Source: Flavobacteriaceae bacterium
Lineage (GTDB): Bacteria; Bacteroidota; Bacteroidia; Flavobacteriales; Flavobacteriaceae
Length of the DNA stretch: 64,000 nt
Assembly (NCBI GenBank): GCA_021739635.1
Contig: JAIPBH010000001.1
Span: 231,209-295,208 of the forward strand
Direction: 5' to 3'
The number at the start of each line of letters is the position of its first letter. Position 1 is the first letter of the stretch. A program made the translations under genes and the position numbers. Below the pieces are notes generated by a model. The model did no database searches and had not been told where the DNA came from. It worked only from the letters and a program-made list of their open reading frames with translations. Positions 52,076-61,731 of this stretch are shown one piece after another.

Positions 52076-55000
52076 ATGACTCTGAAAAAACTAGTTTTCC
52101 TTTGGATTGCCATAAGTTTTAGCTTCCATTTAAGAGCCCAACAATCTGCAGCTTACACTAATGATTTAGTAGATTATCAAAAGGCATTATCACTATACAA
52201 TAATCAACAATATTTAGCATCACAATCTTTGTTTGGTGCTATTCAAAAAACAACTGAAGAAGATGTTTTACAATCTGATTGTGCTTATTATATAGCCAAT
52301 TGTGCTGTGAGATTAAATCAGCAAAATGCCGATAAATTAGTTGAAGATTTTGTAAAGAAATATCCAACTAGCACAAAACGTAATACAGCTTTTGTAGATG
52401 TAGCCGATTATTACTTTGAAAACTCAAAATATGCGTATGCCAGAAAATGGTATGATAAAGTAAATGAAGATGCTTTATCTAGCAAGGAAACTGAAAAATT
52501 CAATTTTAATAATGGGTATTCTGCCTTTGCATCAAAGCAATATAAAGACGCAAAAAAATATTTAAGTAAAGTTGAAAATTCAAAAGAATATGGGTCGCAA
52601 GCCAAATATTATATAGGTTTTATGGCTTATGAAGGTGATGATTACAATAAAGCAAATGAATATTTTGAGCAAGTAAGTGACCAAGAAAAATACAAAGAAA
52701 AACTATCATATTATCAAGCTGATTTAAATTTTAAATTAGGAAATTTTGAAAAAGCTATTGAATTGGCAAAAGAAAGACTTGCCACAAGTGATGATACAGA
52801 AATTTCTGAGCTTTCAAAAATTATAGGCGAAAGCTACTTTAATTTAGAAAAATATGCTGAAGCAATTCCATACTTAAACGCTTATAAAGGTAAAAATGGA
52901 AAGTGGAATAATACCGATTTTTATCAATTAGGGTATGCTCATTATAAGCAAAAAGATTATGAAAATGCCGTTTCAGAATTTAATAAAATAATTGGAGGAA
53001 ATGATGCAACTGCTCAAAATGCCTATTATCATTTAGGTGAAAGTTATATCAATCTCAACAAAAAGCAAGAAGCTTTAAATGCTTTTAGAAACGCTTCTCA
53101 AATGAGTTTCGATTTAAAAATTCAAGAAGATGCCTGGTTAAATTACGCTAAGATTAGTTATGAGATAGGAAATCCATATCAATCAGCTCCTCAGGTTTTA
53201 GCAGGTTATTTAGAAAAATATCCAAAGTCAAGTTATAAAGAAGAACTTGAAACGCTTTTAATTGATTCATACATTACTTCAAAAAATTATAAAGAAGCTC
53301 TAAAATTACTGGAAGGTAAAAATAGTTTCGAAAATAAAGTAGCATATCAAAAAGTAGCTTTTTATAGAGGCATTGAACTCTATAATGAAAATCAATTTCT
53401 TGAAGCAGGAACACTTTTTAGTCAATCTTTAAAAGAACCAAGAGACGATAAATATACCGCTAGAGCCACTTTTTGGAAAGCAGAAACAGATTATAATTTA
53501 ACCAATTATGACGATGCTTTAATTGGTTTTAAGCAGTTTGAGCAACAAGCTGTTTCAAAATTAACTCCAGAGTTTAAAAATATTGATTACAATTTAGGTT
53601 ACACATATTTTAAACTTAAAAACTATGAACCAGCTACTCGTTATTTCAATCAGTTTACTGCCAATAAAAAAGAGGATAAAGTAAGATTGAATGATGCCTA
53701 TTTGCGTTTAGGTGATGCGTATTTTGTAAGTAGTGATTATAATAATGCCATTAAAGCTTACAATAATGCCAATAAACTAAGTGAAATAGATTCTGATTAT
53801 GCCTTTTTTCAAAAAGCCATTAGTGCAGGTTACATAGGTCAGGCTTCAAAAAAAATAGCAGAATTAGAACAGTTTATTTCTAACTATCCAAAATCAAAAC
53901 TTCGCGATGATGCCATGTATGAATTAGGAAACTCGTACGTAAAAGCAAACGAAACAGATAAAGCCTTGCAAATGTATAATAGGTTGAATGCTGAATATAA
54001 AATGAGTTCGTTTGTGCCAAAATCATTGTTACGCCAAGGATTAGTATATTATAATTCTAGTAAAAACGACCAAGCTTTAACGAAGTTTAAAAAAGTTGCA
54101 GCTGATTATCCTAATACTCCAGAAGCTGCTCAAGCGGTTTCTACAGCACGATTAATTTATATTGATTTAGGTCGCGTTGATGAATATGCTTCTTGGGTAA
54201 GAACACTTGATTATGTTGAAGTGTCTGATTCAGATTTGGATAATGCTACTTATGAAGCTGCTGAAAAGCAATATTTAGATAATAATACCGATAAAGCCAT
54301 TGCTCAATTTAATGGGTATATCAATAAATTTCCAAATGGATTACACGCATTACAAGCTCATTTTTATGTGGCTCAATTGTATTATAAAAAAGATTTAGCA
54401 TCTAATGCAGCTCCTCATTATAAATATGTAGTTGACGCATCTCAAAATGAATTTACTGAAGAAGCTTTATTGCATTTATCACAATTTTATTTAGAAGCCA
54501 AAAACTTTAATCTGGCCATGCCTTTATTACATAGGTTAGAAGATGAAGCTAATTTTCCACAGAATGTCATATTTGCACAATCTAATTTAATGAAAGCCAA
54601 TTATCAATTAGAAAAGTATAATGAAGCCGTTTCTTATGCTGAAAAGGTACTGTCAAATTCTAAAATCGATAATAAAATTGAAGCAGACGCTCATATCATT
54701 ATAGCACGTTCTGCTATGAAAACAGGTGACGAAGCTAAAGCAAAAACCAATTATGCTAAGGTTGAAACCGTAGCAACTGGAGAAACTGCAGCAGAAGCTT
54801 TGTATTTTAATGCCTACTTTAAAAATAAAGAAGGTAAGTATGAAGCCTCAAATACCACAATTCAAAAATTGGCTAAAGATTTTTCAGGATATAAATATTA
54901 CAGCGCTAAAGGATTAGTGCTGATGGCTAAGAATTTTTATGCGCTTAATGACGCCTATCAAGCCACCTATATTTTAGAAAGTGTTATTGAAAACTTTAAG

Positions 55001-55096
55001 GAATTTAATGACCTTGTTTCTGAAGCTAAAGCAGAGTTAACTATTATAAAATCTGAAGAAGCTAAAACCAATTCATCAATTAAAACCGAAGATTAA
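52076..55096 (+). CDS. Large secreted TPR-repeat protein
   Basis: 1006-residue protein with a Sec signal ending SFHLRAQ, made almost entirely of tetratricopeptide repeats (many units of the form A-x-x-Y-x-x-A or ALxxFxxxxxxYP, with YPNTPEAAQAV and YPKSKLRDDAMYELGN typical). It should fold as a long alpha-solenoid in the periplasm or at the outer membrane and act as a scaffold for protein complexes. It is related in layout to TPR proteins of Bacteroidetes envelope assembly and gliding/secretion, but I cannot name it. The barrel protein gene follows after 39 bp, making a conserved-looking pair. Confidence 0.82.
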   Translation: MTLKKLVFLWIAISFSFHLRAQQSAAYTNDLVDYQKALSLYNNQQYLASQSLFGAIQKTTEEDVLQSDCAYYIANCAVRLNQQNADKLVEDFVKKYPTSTKRNTAFVDVADYYFENSKYAYARKWYDKVNEDALSSKETEKFNFNNGYSAFASKQYKDAKKYLSKVENSKEYGSQAKYYIGFMAYEGDDYNKANEYFEQVSDQEKYKEKLSYYQADLNFKLGNFEKAIELAKERLATSDDTEISELSKIIGESYFNLEKYAEAIPYLNAYKGKNGKWNNTDFYQLGYAHYKQKDYENAVSEFNKIIGGNDATAQNAYYHLGESYINLNKKQEALNAFRNASQMSFDLKIQEDAWLNYAKISYEIGNPYQSAPQVLAGYLEKYPKSSYKEELETLLIDSYITSKNYKEALKLLEGKNSFENKVAYQKVAFYRGIELYNENQFLEAGTLFSQSLKEPRDDKYTARATFWKAETDYNLTNYDDALIGFKQFEQQAVSKLTPEFKNIDYNLGYTYFKLKNYEPATRYFNQFTANKKEDKVRLNDAYLRLGDAYFVSSDYNNAIKAYNNANKLSEIDSDYAFFQKAISAGYIGQASKKIAELEQFISNYPKSKLRDDAMYELGNSYVKANETDKALQMYNRLNAEYKMSSFVPKSLLRQGLVYYNSSKNDQALTKFKKVAADYPNTPEAAQAVSTARLIYIDLGRVDEYASWVRTLDYVEVSDSDLDNATYEAAEKQYLDNNTDKAIAQFNGYINKFPNGLHALQAHFYVAQLYYKKDLASNAAPHYKYVVDASQNEFTEEALLHLSQFYLEAKNFNLAMPLLHRLEDEANFPQNVIFAQSNLMKANYQLEKYNEAVSYAEKVLSNSKIDNKIEADAHIIIARSAMKTGDEAKAKTNYAKVETVATGETAAEALYFNAYFKNKEGKYEASNTTIQKLAKDFSGYKYYSAKGLVLMAKNFYALNDAYQATYILESVIENFKEFNDLVSEAKAELTIIKSEEAKTNSSIKTED

Positions 55097-55135
55097 TAAG
55101 TCATCAATCATTGTTAATAATCAAAAGCAAATCAT

Positions 55136-56854
55136 ATGCGAAAGCACGTAAATAAAATCATATTAGCAGTTTTTACATTAAGTATTTCTATAGTATTTTC
55201 TCAGGAAAAAGACACCATTAGTACAGGTGTTATTAATGTAGTGAAACCTTACACACCAACAATTGCAGATGCTTTTAAAGTAAAAGAAACACCATCAATT
55301 GATGATGAAGAAACAGCAACAAAAAAAGAAATAAAATATAATATTTTCTCCTTTCCAGTAGCTTCAACTTTTACACCAGCAAAAGGGAAGGCAGCTGTTG
55401 TAGACAAAGCAAAACCAGTTAAATTATATGATAATTATGTTACTTTAGGTGTTGGAACTTATACAACAGTTTTAGGAGAAGTGTACTTAAATCATACTAT
55501 TAGCAGAACAGAAAGTGTTGGTGGTTATGTAAGTCATCATTCTTCTCAAGGAGGTATTCAAGATTTACTTTTAGATGATAATTTTTCAGACTCAAAAATT
55601 AACGTGAATTATGCATCTAGATTAAGAGATTTATCATGGAATGTAGAGGCCGGTTTTCAACAACAAAGATATAATTGGTATGGTTTACCATTATCAATGG
55701 TTGATGATGCTGAAGCTAACAATGTGAAAGGTGGACACTCATTTTTTGGAGCTCATTTTGGAAGTGATGTCACTATTGAAAATACCTATATTAAATCTGG
55801 AAGTTTTTTATTTAGACGCTTTGGAGATAATCAAGGTTCTGGAGAAAATAGATTTTTAATAAAATCATCTATTGATATACCTATTGATAAAGAAGAAATT
55901 TCAACAGGCATTGTATTTGATTATTTAGGCGGTTCCTTTGATAGAAATTATGCTACCGCTGATGAGTTGAAATATGGAAATTTTCAAATAGGAGTTTCTC
56001 CAACTTATGAATTAAAGCAAGATGATTTAACGCTTAATTTAGGAATATCTGCTTACTATCTCAAAGACACAGAAGCAAGCGAAAGCAAGTTTTATATTTA
56101 TCCAAATGTAACGGCGTCTTACAGATTGGTAAACGATATTTTAATCGCTTATGGTGGAATACAAGGAGGCCTAATTCAAAACTCTTATTATGATTTTGCA
56201 TCAGAAAACCCTTTTGTATCTCCAACATTGTATATCATGCCAACCGATCAGTTATATAATGCATCTATTGGATTAAAAGGGAAAGTGTCAAGTAATATGA
56301 GTTATAATATCAGCGGACATTATTTTGCAGATAGAAATAAAGCCCTTTTTATTAATAACGATATTACAGCATCTTCACAAAACTATTCTTACGGAAATTC
56401 TTTCGGAATTGTATATGACGACGTTGATACGTTTAGCCTTGCAGGAGAAATAAATGTAGATGTTAATAGAAATTTTAAGTTAGGAATTAAAGCAGAATAT
56501 TTTAGTTACTCCACAAATGGTCAAGCAGAAGCTTGGAATTTACCAGACGTAAAAGGCTCTTTATTTCTAGATTATCAAATAAGTCAGCAATGGTTTGCTG
56601 GCGCTAATTTATTTTATGTAGGTGAACGTAAAGACCAGTTCTTTTTAAATAATGGTGCAATAACTACACCTTTTACTGTGGTTTTAGATAGTTATTTTGA
56701 TGCTAATGTGCATTTAGGCTATCATGTAAATGAACAACTTTCAGTATTTGCTAAAGCCAATAATTTAGCAAATGAAGGTTATCAACGTTGGCAAAATTTT
56801 CCGGTACAAAGTATTCAGTTTTTAGCTGGTGCAACGTATAAGTTTGATTTTTAG
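55136..56854 (+). CDS. Outer-membrane beta-barrel protein of TonB-receptor type, without plug
   Basis: 572-residue protein with a Sec signal ending SIVFSQ. The N-terminal segment (VINVVKPYTPTIADAFKVKETPSI) is followed by repeated amphipathic strands, and the C-terminus ends FLAGATYKFDF, a classical outer-membrane barrel signature. A phrase like LSVFAKANNLANEGYQRWQNFP recalls TonB-receptor C-termini, but no plug domain or TonB box is visible. It probably forms an outer-membrane complex with the TPR protein upstream. A terminator follows 26 bp downstream. Confidence 0.78.
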   Translation: MRKHVNKIILAVFTLSISIVFSQEKDTISTGVINVVKPYTPTIADAFKVKETPSIDDEETATKKEIKYNIFSFPVASTFTPAKGKAAVVDKAKPVKLYDNYVTLGVGTYTTVLGEVYLNHTISRTESVGGYVSHHSSQGGIQDLLLDDNFSDSKINVNYASRLRDLSWNVEAGFQQQRYNWYGLPLSMVDDAEANNVKGGHSFFGAHFGSDVTIENTYIKSGSFLFRRFGDNQGSGENRFLIKSSIDIPIDKEEISTGIVFDYLGGSFDRNYATADELKYGNFQIGVSPTYELKQDDLTLNLGISAYYLKDTEASESKFYIYPNVTASYRLVNDILIAYGGIQGGLIQNSYYDFASENPFVSPTLYIMPTDQLYNASIGLKGKVSSNMSYNISGHYFADRNKALFINNDITASSQNYSYGNSFGIVYDDVDTFSLAGEINVDVNRNFKLGIKAEYFSYSTNGQAEAWNLPDVKGSLFLDYQISQQWFAGANLFYVGERKDQFFLNNGAITTPFTVVLDSYFDANVHLGYHVNEQLSVFAKANNLANEGYQRWQNFPVQSIQFLAGATYKFDF

Positions 56855-56880
56855 TTTATTATTTTCTTAAAATATTGAAG

Positions 56881-56906
56881 AAGCGTTCTATTTTGAACGC
56901 TTTTTG
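56881..56906 (+). terminator. Terminator after the barrel gene
   Basis: AAGCGTTC (56881-56888) pairs with GAACGCTT (56895-56902) around a 6-nt loop, followed by a short T-run. It lies 26 bp after the stop codon. Confidence 0.82.
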
Positions 56907-56937
56907 TATTTTTACTAGATTCTGAAAAACCACCAAA

Positions 56938-58555
56938 ATGAAAAAAACTATTTTATTCCTATTTGTAATTTCAATGGTGTCTTGCCAAAATAAACTTCAA
57001 GTAGATACTATCGTAATCAATGCGAAAGTTTATACTGTGAATTCAAATTTTGAAGAAGCTGAAGCATTTGCCATCAAAGACGGAAAATTTGTAGAAGTAG
57101 GAAATTCTAAGGACATTCAAAAAAAATATACTTCAAAAGAGATTATTGATGCCAAAGGACAAACTATTGTGCCAGGTTTTATTGATGCGCATTGCCATTT
57201 TTTAGCTTTAGGATTTAATTCTCAACAAGTAGATTTAGTAGGAACCACAAGCTTTAATGAAATAATTAATAAAATTATTGAATATACTAAAACCCATCCT
57301 TCAGAATATATAAGAGGAAGAGGTTGGGATCAAAATGATTGGGAAGATAAAGCGTTTCCTGATAACAAGTTGCTCAATAAATTATTTCCAGAAACGCCCA
57401 TTGTTTTAACACGAATTGATGGTCATGCTATTTTATGTAATCAAGCAGCTTTAGATTTAGGAAAAGTAACCATAGAGAGTAAAATTGATGGAGGAGAAGT
57501 AGTGGCTAAAGGAGGAGAATTAACTGGCGTTTTAATTGATAATGCGGAAAGTTTAGTTATGAATTTTTGGCCTAAATCAACTAAAAATGATATTGTGAAT
57601 GCTTTGCTAAAAGCACAAGATATTTGTTTTAATTACGGTTTAACAACGGTTAATGATGCCGGATTAGATAGAAGTTCTATTGAAATTATTGATAGTTTAC
57701 AACAAGCTGGCACTTTAAAAATGCGCGTATATGCCATGGCTTCTGGTTCACCAGAAAATGTAGATTACTATTTAAAAAAAGGTATTGTTAAAACCGAAAA
57801 ACTTGATGTAAGGTCGTTTAAATTTTATGCTGACGGCGCTTTAGGTTCAAGAGGTGCTTTACTTCGTGCTCCTTATAGCGATAAACCAAACCATTTTGGG
57901 TTGTTATTGACTGATTTAGAAACTTTTGATTCTTATGCAAAACGAATTGCAAATTCAGAATTTCAAATGAATACACATGCCATTGGCGATTCGGCAAATC
58001 ACGCTGTTTTGAATATTTATAAAAATGTGTTGGAAGGTAAAAAAGATAGACGTTGGAAAATTGAGCATGCCAAGTTATTTCGCCAGAAGATTTTGAGTTA
58101 TTTCATGACATTATTCCATCTGTGCAACCAACCCATGCAACCAGTGATATGTATTGGGCAGAAGACAGATTAGGTCATGAGCGTATTAAAGGCGCTTATG
58201 CCTATAAAGATTTATTAAAAGCTTATGGAAAAGTTGCTTTAGGAACCGATTTTCCAGTAGAATATGTTAGTCCGTTTTACACGTTTTATTCTGCTGTTGC
58301 AAGACAAGATTTAAAACAATATCCTGAAGGAGGTTTTCAAATGGAGAATGCCTTAAGCAGAGAAGAAACTTTAAAAGGTATGACTATTTGGGCTGCTTTT
58401 TCAAATTTTGAAGACCATGAAAAAGGTAGTATTGAAGCAGGAAAATTTGCTGATTTTTTATACTTGACAAGAATATTATGGAAGTTCCTATAGAAGATAT
58501 ACCAAATTTAAAAGCGATAAATACCTTTGTTGATGGCAAGTCAGTATTCAATTAA
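56938..58555 (+). pseudogene. YtcJ-like amidohydrolase, broken by two -1 frameshifts
   Basis: Lipoprotein-type start (hydrophobic then VSCQ) and amidohydrolase metal motif FIDAHCHFLALGF, then FKFYADGALGSRGALL and NTHAIGDSANHAVL. The frame breaks at 58070-58071: reading one more C gives EHAQVISPEDFE and continues into QPTHATSDMYWAEDRLG (found in another frame from about 58122). It breaks again in the six-T run 58454-58459: one more T gives FILDKNIMEVPIED and the stop at 58553-58555. With both bases restored the protein is 539 residues, the family's normal length. Both breaks are in homopolymers, so sequencing error is possible. Expected role: metal-dependent amide or ester hydrolysis in the envelope. 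Confidence 0.85.
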
Positions 58556-59247
58556 TACAATCTTGCCAAATAATCAAAATGCGCTCCTTCTAAAACTAAA
58601 TCACAGTGAAGACCGACGGTTTCACAAGCTAATTTTAAAGTATCAAAATCTAAATACAACCATTTCATCGGTGCTTCTTTTTGTCCTTTATAGCTTAAAA
58701 AATAATCAAGTTCACCGTAATAGTTTGAATGGGTATCTATCCAAAAACCACCATCATCATCTTCGTACATGTATTTAATATCTGAAGAATCAATTAAAAT
58801 TTGTCCGTTTGGTTTCAATAGATTTTTTAGATGGGTTAGATATTTAGATATTTGAGAAAGTTCTTGAAAAATGCCTGTGCCATTCATCAGTAATAAAATG
58901 GTATCAAAAGCATCTGTTTCATCTAAAACTGCTTTTTTTTCAACATGATTTAATCCTCTTTGTTTGCAAACTTCAATCGCTCCTTTTGAAATATCAATAG
59001 CTTTTACATTAAACCCTTTTTCTTGAAGATATAAGCTATGGCTTCCGGCTCCACAACCAACATCTAAAACAAATCCTTTTGCAAGTTTTAAGGCTTTTTG
59101 TTCTAGTTTAGGCATGTTTTTGAAACTTCTAAACAGATAGGATATTGGTAAAATATCATCATCAGAAATATTGGTTGACGTCATAATATCTTCAGAATAT
59201 TGATTGTTTTGATAATCTAATAAAGCTTTGCCAAATAAATCTTTCAT
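58552..59247 (-). CDS. Class I SAM-dependent methyltransferase
   Basis: 231-residue cytoplasmic enzyme. The SAM-binding core is clear: FVLDVGCGAGSHSLYLQE (motif I) near residue 63, VKAIDISKGAIEVCKQRG (acidic ribose-binding position) and DTILLLMNGTGIFQEL (motif II/IV region). The substrate is unknown. It overlaps the broken amidohydrolase tail by 4 bp on the convergent side. Its start codon is 21 bp from that of the divergent YkgJ gene. Confidence 0.88.
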   Translation of the reverse strand: MKDLFGKALLDYQNNQYSEDIMTSTNISDDDILPISYLFRSFKNMPKLEQKALKLAKGFVLDVGCGAGSHSLYLQEKGFNVKAIDISKGAIEVCKQRGLNHVEKKAVLDETDAFDTILLLMNGTGIFQELSQISKYLTHLKNLLKPNGQILIDSSDIKYMYEDDDGGFWIDTHSNYYGELDYFLSYKGQKEAPMKWLYLDFDTLKLACETVGLHCDLVLEGAHFDYLARLY

Positions 59248-59256
59248 TTAAAACTG

Positions 59257-59264
59257 TATTTTTG
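59257..59264 (+). promoter_or_regulatory. -7 box immediately before the YkgJ-family gene
   Basis: TATTTTTG, an exact TAnnTTTG match, ending 4 bp before ATG 59269. The transcript would start at or within a few bases of the ATG, giving a leaderless mRNA. Confidence 0.5.
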
Positions 59265-59268
59265 TGCT

Positions 59269-59760
59269 ATGCAAGACTTTATAAAAAATCTTCCAAAGCT
59301 CGCCAAAGATAAGCATAACGAAAGCAAAAAATTCTTTGATAAGCTAAAAAACAAGCCTCCAAAGAATTTGGATTATGTGATGCTGGAATTACATGAACAA
59401 GAGTTTAAACGCACCGACTGTTTGCAATGTGCCAATTGCTGTAAAACAACAGGGCCATTATTTACAGATAAAGATATTGAGCGTATTTCAAAGTATTTTA
59501 AATTAAAACCACAACAATTTATTAGTCAGTATTTGCGTATTGATGAAGATCATGATTATGTGTTGCAAAGTGTGCCCTGCACTTTTTTGGGAGCTGATAA
59601 TTACTGCTCAATTTATGACGTTAGGCCAAAAGCTTGTAGCGAGTTTCCGCATACAGACAGAAAGAAATTTCAGCAAATATCAAATCTTACTTTAAAAAAT
59701 GTGGCTATTTGCCCAGCAGCATACCATATTGTTGAAGAAATGAAAAAACTAATTAAGTAA
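59269..59760 (+). CDS. YkgJ-family cysteine-cluster protein
   Basis: 163-residue protein of the putative zinc- or iron-binding cysteine-cluster family (CxxCxxCC near residue 57: CLQCANCCKTTG). Further conserved cysteines are in VPCTFLGADNYCSIYDVRPKACSEFP and ICPAAYHI. These probably bind metal, possibly an iron-sulfur or zinc centre. Function is unknown. It is divergent from the methyltransferase and probably leaderless. Confidence 0.9.
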   Translation: MQDFIKNLPKLAKDKHNESKKFFDKLKNKPPKNLDYVMLELHEQEFKRTDCLQCANCCKTTGPLFTDKDIERISKYFKLKPQQFISQYLRIDEDHDYVLQSVPCTFLGADNYCSIYDVRPKACSEFPHTDRKKFQQISNLTLKNVAICPAAYHIVEEMKKLIK

Positions 59761-59808
59761 ATAAACGTTTCCTTTTTTTGTTATATTTAAAAAACTAAAC
59801 TGATTAAA

Positions 59809-60642
59809 ATGCAAGATTTTTTAAACTATTTTGAAACCATACCATCTTCTCACAGAAGTTTAATTTTAGTTGGTGGATTAACGTTTTTTTGGTTATTAGA
59901 AAGTGCAAATCCCTTATTTAAATTCAATTATAAAAAATGGCAGCATGCCTTTCCTAATATATTTTTTACTTTAACAACCATTATTATAAATTTTGTGTTG
60001 GCTTTTTTATTGTTAAAGTCTGCAGATTGGGTTGTGCTGAATAATTTTGGTATTCTTAATTGGTTACCAGACATACCACTTTGGTTATATGTAGTTTTAG
60101 GTGTGTTATTTATGGACTTTTTTGGAGCCTATTTACCACATTTTGTGGAGCACAAAATAAAGCCATTGTGGATGGTTCATTTAGTGCATCATACAGACCA
60201 TTATGTTGATACTACAACCGCCAATAGGCACCATCCCATTGAAAGTGTCATTAGGTTTGTGTTTACACTTTTTGGGGTTTTTGTTATTGGAGCACCTATG
60301 GGAATTGTTATGCTGTATCAATCGTTATCTCTTGTAGCCACACAATTTACGCATGCTAACATAAAATTACCCATATCAATAGATAGAATTTTAAGTTATG
60401 TTTTGGTGTCGCCAGATATGCATAAAGTGCACCATCATTATGTGCTACCTTATACAGATTCTAATTATGGTAATATTTTTTCTGTTTGGGATAGATTACT
60501 TGGAACCTATATGTATTTAGATAGAGAAAAACTGGTTTTTGGTGTAGATGTATTTCCTAATGAGGTTGAAAATGGTCAAATAAACAATTTATTAAAACAG
60601 CCTTTTCAAAAATATAAAAAGCCTACAATAATTAATCCATAA
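59809..60642 (+). CDS. Sterol desaturase / fatty acid hydroxylase family membrane protein
   Basis: 277-residue integral membrane protein with about five helices and the family's di-iron histidine clusters: HFVEH, HLVHHTDHYVDTTTANRHHPIE and a late DMHKVHHHY. All clusters look intact. Members hydroxylate or desaturate lipids with oxygen. In Bacteroidetes the substrates may be hydroxy fatty acids of lipid A, ornithine lipids or sphingolipids; none can be chosen here. It converges on the serine hydrolase gene with an 11-bp overlap. Confidence 0.9.
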   Translation: MQDFLNYFETIPSSHRSLILVGGLTFFWLLESANPLFKFNYKKWQHAFPNIFFTLTTIIINFVLAFLLLKSADWVVLNNFGILNWLPDIPLWLYVVLGVLFMDFFGAYLPHFVEHKIKPLWMVHLVHHTDHYVDTTTANRHHPIESVIRFVFTLFGVFVIGAPMGIVMLYQSLSLVATQFTHANIKLPISIDRILSYVLVSPDMHKVHHHYVLPYTDSNYGNIFSVWDRLLGTYMYLDREKLVFGVDVFPNEVENGQINNLLKQPFQKYKKPTIINP

Positions 60643-61711
60643 AGAAAGTCTCTAATTGATTTCCAAATTCTATCATGTTTACTCCAGTTAAATTAGTTAA
60701 AATGGTAATCACCATTTCTTCTTCTGGATAAATTAATAGTAGAGTAGAAGCACCAACGCCACCACCAGTATGATAATATTTTGGAGTTCCTTTTTGTGAA
60801 TGTCCTACAGAAAATCCAATACCATAACCCGTTTTATTTCCTGATTTTAAACGTTGTGAAGTGATAATTTCTGATATGGCTTCTTTTGATACTATTTTCG
60901 GGAAAATAATTTCGTTGCCAAATTTTACTATATCTTCTGAAGTTGATAAAAATCCTCCACTAGCCACTTTATATTCATTTGAAACTGGCTTTGCAATGAC
61001 AGGTTTTTTTAATGAAGAGCTTTTATAAAACTCAGTTTTATTTGGCAGAATGATATCTGATTTATCCATTGATGAATGCATCATTTCTAAAGGTTTAAAA
61101 ATAGAATCATTTACAAAAGTATCATAAGGAATGTTTGATGCCTTTTGCATAATGTCACTTAATAACACATAACCCATAGAACTGTAGTGATATTGAGTGC
61201 CTGGTTCAAATAATAAATCCTCATCTTCAAAAACCGATAACCCTTCACTAATGCTCATTTTTTTATTGAGCGCATATTCATCATTATCTTTATAATGCCT
61301 AATACCAGCTAGATTTCCACCAAGTTGACGAACATTGAAATCATAAAGTTTCTTTGGAAATTCGGGTAAATAGTAATAAATACTTTTGTCTAAATCAATC
61401 AATTTATCATCCAATAATTTAGATAATGTTAAAGCAGTTATAGACTTTGAAATACTTGCTATTCTAAAAATTGTTTTCTTTGGTTTTACTCTAACTTTAG
61501 GTTTTAAACTGGCATAACCAAAGCCTTTTGACCAAATAAGTTTCCCGTTTTTTGATACCGAAATGGCCATGCCCGGAATATTATAAGTTTTAATAAATTC
61601 TTTAGCTAATTTTTTAGCACTTTTGGGTTTAACTTGTGTTGGCTTATCAGTGGTTTGGCTAAATCCAAACGAACTTAATGATAGCATTATAAATGCAATA
61701 ATCTTTTTCAT
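60632..61711 (-). CDS. Beta-lactamase-fold serine hydrolase (class C/DD-peptidase-like)
   Basis: 359-residue secreted protein starting at ATG 61711 (an in-frame TTG at 61714 is one codon upstream). Sec signal to about residue 20. Active-site motifs: S86-IS-K89 in RIASISKSITAL, the Tyr motif YSSMGYVLL (Ser in place of the usual Asn) and a terminal HTGGGVG. The family includes esterases, D-aminopeptidases and penicillin-binding proteins. Adjacent to the DUF1343 gene by 20 bp on the same strand, and probably co-transcribed with it. Since DUF1343 enzymes act on peptidoglycan fragments, a linked role in muropeptide trimming is possible. Confidence 0.87.
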   Translation of the reverse strand: MKKIIAFIMLSLSSFGFSQTTDKPTQVKPKSAKKLAKEFIKTYNIPGMAISVSKNGKLIWSKGFGYASLKPKVRVKPKKTIFRIASISKSITALTLSKLLDDKLIDLDKSIYYYLPEFPKKLYDFNVRQLGGNLAGIRHYKDNDEYALNKKMSISEGLSVFEDEDLLFEPGTQYHYSSMGYVLLSDIMQKASNIPYDTFVNDSIFKPLEMMHSSMDKSDIILPNKTEFYKSSSLKKPVIAKPVSNEYKVASGGFLSTSEDIVKFGNEIIFPKIVSKEAISEIITSQRLKSGNKTGYGIGFSVGHSQKGTPKYYHTGGGVGASTLLLIYPEEEMVITILTNLTGVNMIEFGNQLETFFMD

Positions 61712-61731
61712 CAAAGTAGGTAACTTTAAGA

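Noticed and set aside
58527-58778. 83-codon plus-strand ORF after the amidohydrolase
   Set aside because: It is antisense to the methyltransferase C-terminus, begins inside the frameshifted amidohydrolase tail, and has no family features.
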